Below are positions 32,029 through 33,394 of a stretch of 33,394 nucleotides of DNA, piece after piece. The first letter of the stretch is position 1; the number at the start of each line of letters is the position of its first letter. Under the pieces are notes generated by a model. The model ran no database searches. It was given only the letters and a program-made list of their open reading frames with translations, and was not told the origin of the DNA. The position numbers and the translations under genes are program-made. Source of the DNA: Chitinophagales bacterium (GTDB lineage Bacteria > Bacteroidota > Bacteroidia > Chitinophagales > Chitinophagaceae); the NCBI GenBank assembly GCA_015654695.1, contig JAATGJ010000150.1, positions 1 through 33,394 on the forward strand. The letters are read 5' to 3'.

Positions 32029-33394
32029 TTCTCTTATATCATAAGATACACCCTGATCATCCAACTGACTGGTGGGTTACGGTTAATAGTTTTTACAGGC
32101 AAATGGCTGAATTGCAGAATATGGACGTAGTGTACCTTGACGATTACGATTCCGCAAACCCCAGACATGCAGTAATTACTTTTGATGGCATTTATAAAAA
32201 TGTATGGCAATATGCCTTGCCGGTTCTAAAGCACTTTAACTATCCCTTTGAACTGTTTGTAACTTCTGATTATGTGGGGTTGGATAATAAATTTGATGCT
32301 GTTGAACCTCATGCTGCTTTCACGTCAAAAGAAGAACTATCAGAACTGGTTGCAACAGGAGGAAGATTACAGTGGCATACGAAAAGCCATTTAAACCTGA
32401 AACAGGTAAACGATAGTGATACAATAACAAAAGAATTGACGGTACCTGGAGACCTTCTCACAATAGATAAAAAAGGTTTCAAATGGTTTGCTTATCCTTA
32501 TGGAGAATATAACGAAATTGTTGTACAGGAGGTAAAGAAAAGATTTACCGGCGCAGTTAGTTGTAATCAGGGTAACGAATCGGATAAGTACATCTTAAAC
32601 AGGTTAACGGTTTTAAATGATACATCGTTGAGAAAACAAAAAATAGCCTGCATCATTGCATCTTACAACTATGGCGAATACCTTATTGATGCGGTAGAAT
32701 CTGTAGTAAGACAAACAATTTTACCCGATGAAATATTAATTACGGATGATGCCTCATCTGACGAAACACAACTCATTGCTGAAAACTATGCCAAGAAGTT
32801 TCCCCATCTTGTCCGGTACAACAGAAACGAAAAGAATTTAGGAATTATTGAACATTTTAATAAGGCAGTTGCTATGACCACTGCTGACTATATACTGATT
32901 TTAGGTGCAGACAACAGGCTGGCCAGCAATTATATTGAAGAGTGCGCAAAAACACTGGAAAGCAATGAAAATACAGGGATAGCTTACACAGACTTCGTCC
33001 TTTTTGGAAACCGGGCAAAAATCATTTATTTATCATTTGATGAAAGTTACAAGGGAAATATCATTAACAATACGCTTTTCCGGATAAACTTTCCCCGCTT
33101 CAATACTGCCAAGGAAATGTTAGCCGAAATGAAGAAAAGGAATTTTATTCATGGTTCATCCATGTACAGGAGAGAGGCTTATAACAAGGCTGGAGGGTAT
33201 AAAAAATCAGATGGCCCGGAAGACCACCATTTGTTTACAAAAATTATTGAAGCAGGATATAATGCAATAAAAGTACCGAAAACATTCCTGGAATACCGTC
33301 AGCATTCTGTTGAACAGGCAAATAATATTGCCAGCCTGCATCAGCAAATTAATTTTTACAAAAGCTTAAGTGTGCAAAAAAATAATTTTGAAAG
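32025..33394 (+). CDS. Polysaccharide deacetylase-like / GT2 glycosyltransferase fusion (cut by window end)
   Basis: The frame is open to the window edge (456 codons seen). It begins in an ATGA overlap with the methyltransferase. Residues 1-~190 resemble a NodB polysaccharide deacetylase: MILLYHKIHPDHP, AVITFDGIYKNVWQYALPVLKHF, LQWHTKSHLNL (HxxxH) and FAYPYGEYN. The usual TFDD motif reads TFDG, so one metal ligand is missing. From residue ~206 a GT2 domain follows: IACIIASYNYGEYLIDAVESV, ITDDASSDETQ, LGADNRLASNYIEE (DxD-like) and GPEDHHLF. It modifies or extends the surface polysaccharide. The C-terminus is outside the window. Confidence 0.85.
   Translation, partial: MILLYHKIHPDHPTDWWVTVNSFYRQMAELQNMDVVYLDDYDSANPRHAVITFDGIYKNVWQYALPVLKHFNYPFELFVTSDYVGLDNKFDAVEPHAAFTSKEELSELVATGGRLQWHTKSHLNLKQVNDSDTITKELTVPGDLLTIDKKGFKWFAYPYGEYNEIVVQEVKKRFTGAVSCNQGNESDKYILNRLTVLNDTSLRKQKIACIIASYNYGEYLIDAVESVVRQTILPDEILITDDASSDETQLIAENYAKKFPHLVRYNRNEKNLGIIEHFNKAVAMTTADYILILGADNRLASNYIEECAKTLESNENTGIAYTDFVLFGNRAKIIYLSFDESYKGNIINNTLFRINFPRFNTAKEMLAEMKKRNFIHGSSMYRREAYNKAGGYKKSDGPEDHHLFTKIIEAGYNAIKVPKTFLEYRQHSVEQANNIASLHQQINFYKSLSVQKNNFE

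Overview
The window looks like a chromosomal segment from a Bacteroidota bacterium, most likely Chitinophagaceae-like. Reasons: an ECF sigma / FecR / STN / TonB-receptor block, many Lys-rich start-proximal signal peptides and short lipoboxes, DUF2807 and DUF1761 proteins, TAnnTTTG-type -7 boxes and weak Shine-Dalgarno signals. The assignment rests on gene content only. No rRNA, tRNA or CRISPR array was seen.

Layout. 8-400: a small Y1 (IS200/RAYT-like) transposase. 616-7310 (minus): ECF sigma, FecR anti-sigma, an STN protein with a 16-residue surface repeat, a TonB-dependent receptor and a DUF2807 lipoprotein; this is an envelope-signalling locus. 7654-16755: mixed housekeeping and envelope genes (diketogulonate-type reductase, glycine-zipper lipoprotein, an unknown helical exported protein, small lipoproteins, DoxX, an Asp-box propeller lipoprotein, an alditol-oxidase-like FAD enzyme, SnoaL, DUF1761). 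16846-28250: a divergent sugar-catabolic cluster. Its minus arm carries a Gfo/Idh/MocA oxidoreductase, a TIM-barrel isomerase-like protein, two tandem c-type cytochromes and a DUF1080 lipoprotein. Its plus arm carries two MFS transporters, two exported TIM-barrel proteins, a GMC flavoenzyme with an Fe-S-type cysteine motif, and its Tat-dependent small subunit. 28254-33394: the start of a surface-polysaccharide locus (glycosyltransferase, Wzm/Wzt-type exporter, methyltransferase, polysaccharide deacetylase-GT2 fusion cut by the window end).

How the genes work together. I read the 16.8-28.3 kb cluster as a 3-keto-sugar (oxidation / elimination-hydration / reduction) route for glycosides. The GMC enzyme with its small subunit would oxidise C3 outside the cytoplasmic membrane and pass electrons to the cytochromes c. 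DUF1080 would cleave the 3-keto glycoside, and the TIM-barrel proteins would process the resulting sugar. The MFS proteins would import products and the Gfo/Idh/MocA enzyme would reduce them. Each family assignment is visible in the sequence; the assembled pathway is inference.

The other notable layer is intergenic. At least four imperfect hairpins have arms built from a recurring CRCANAG-like heptamer. One of them is split around a GxxExxY nuclease-like gene that sits inside the sugar operon. There is also a MITE-like element with 16-bp perfect ends, a 124-bp palindrome, a CATTGCGAGC-type REP, and a 54-55 bp repeat of which one copy abuts the Y1 transposase.
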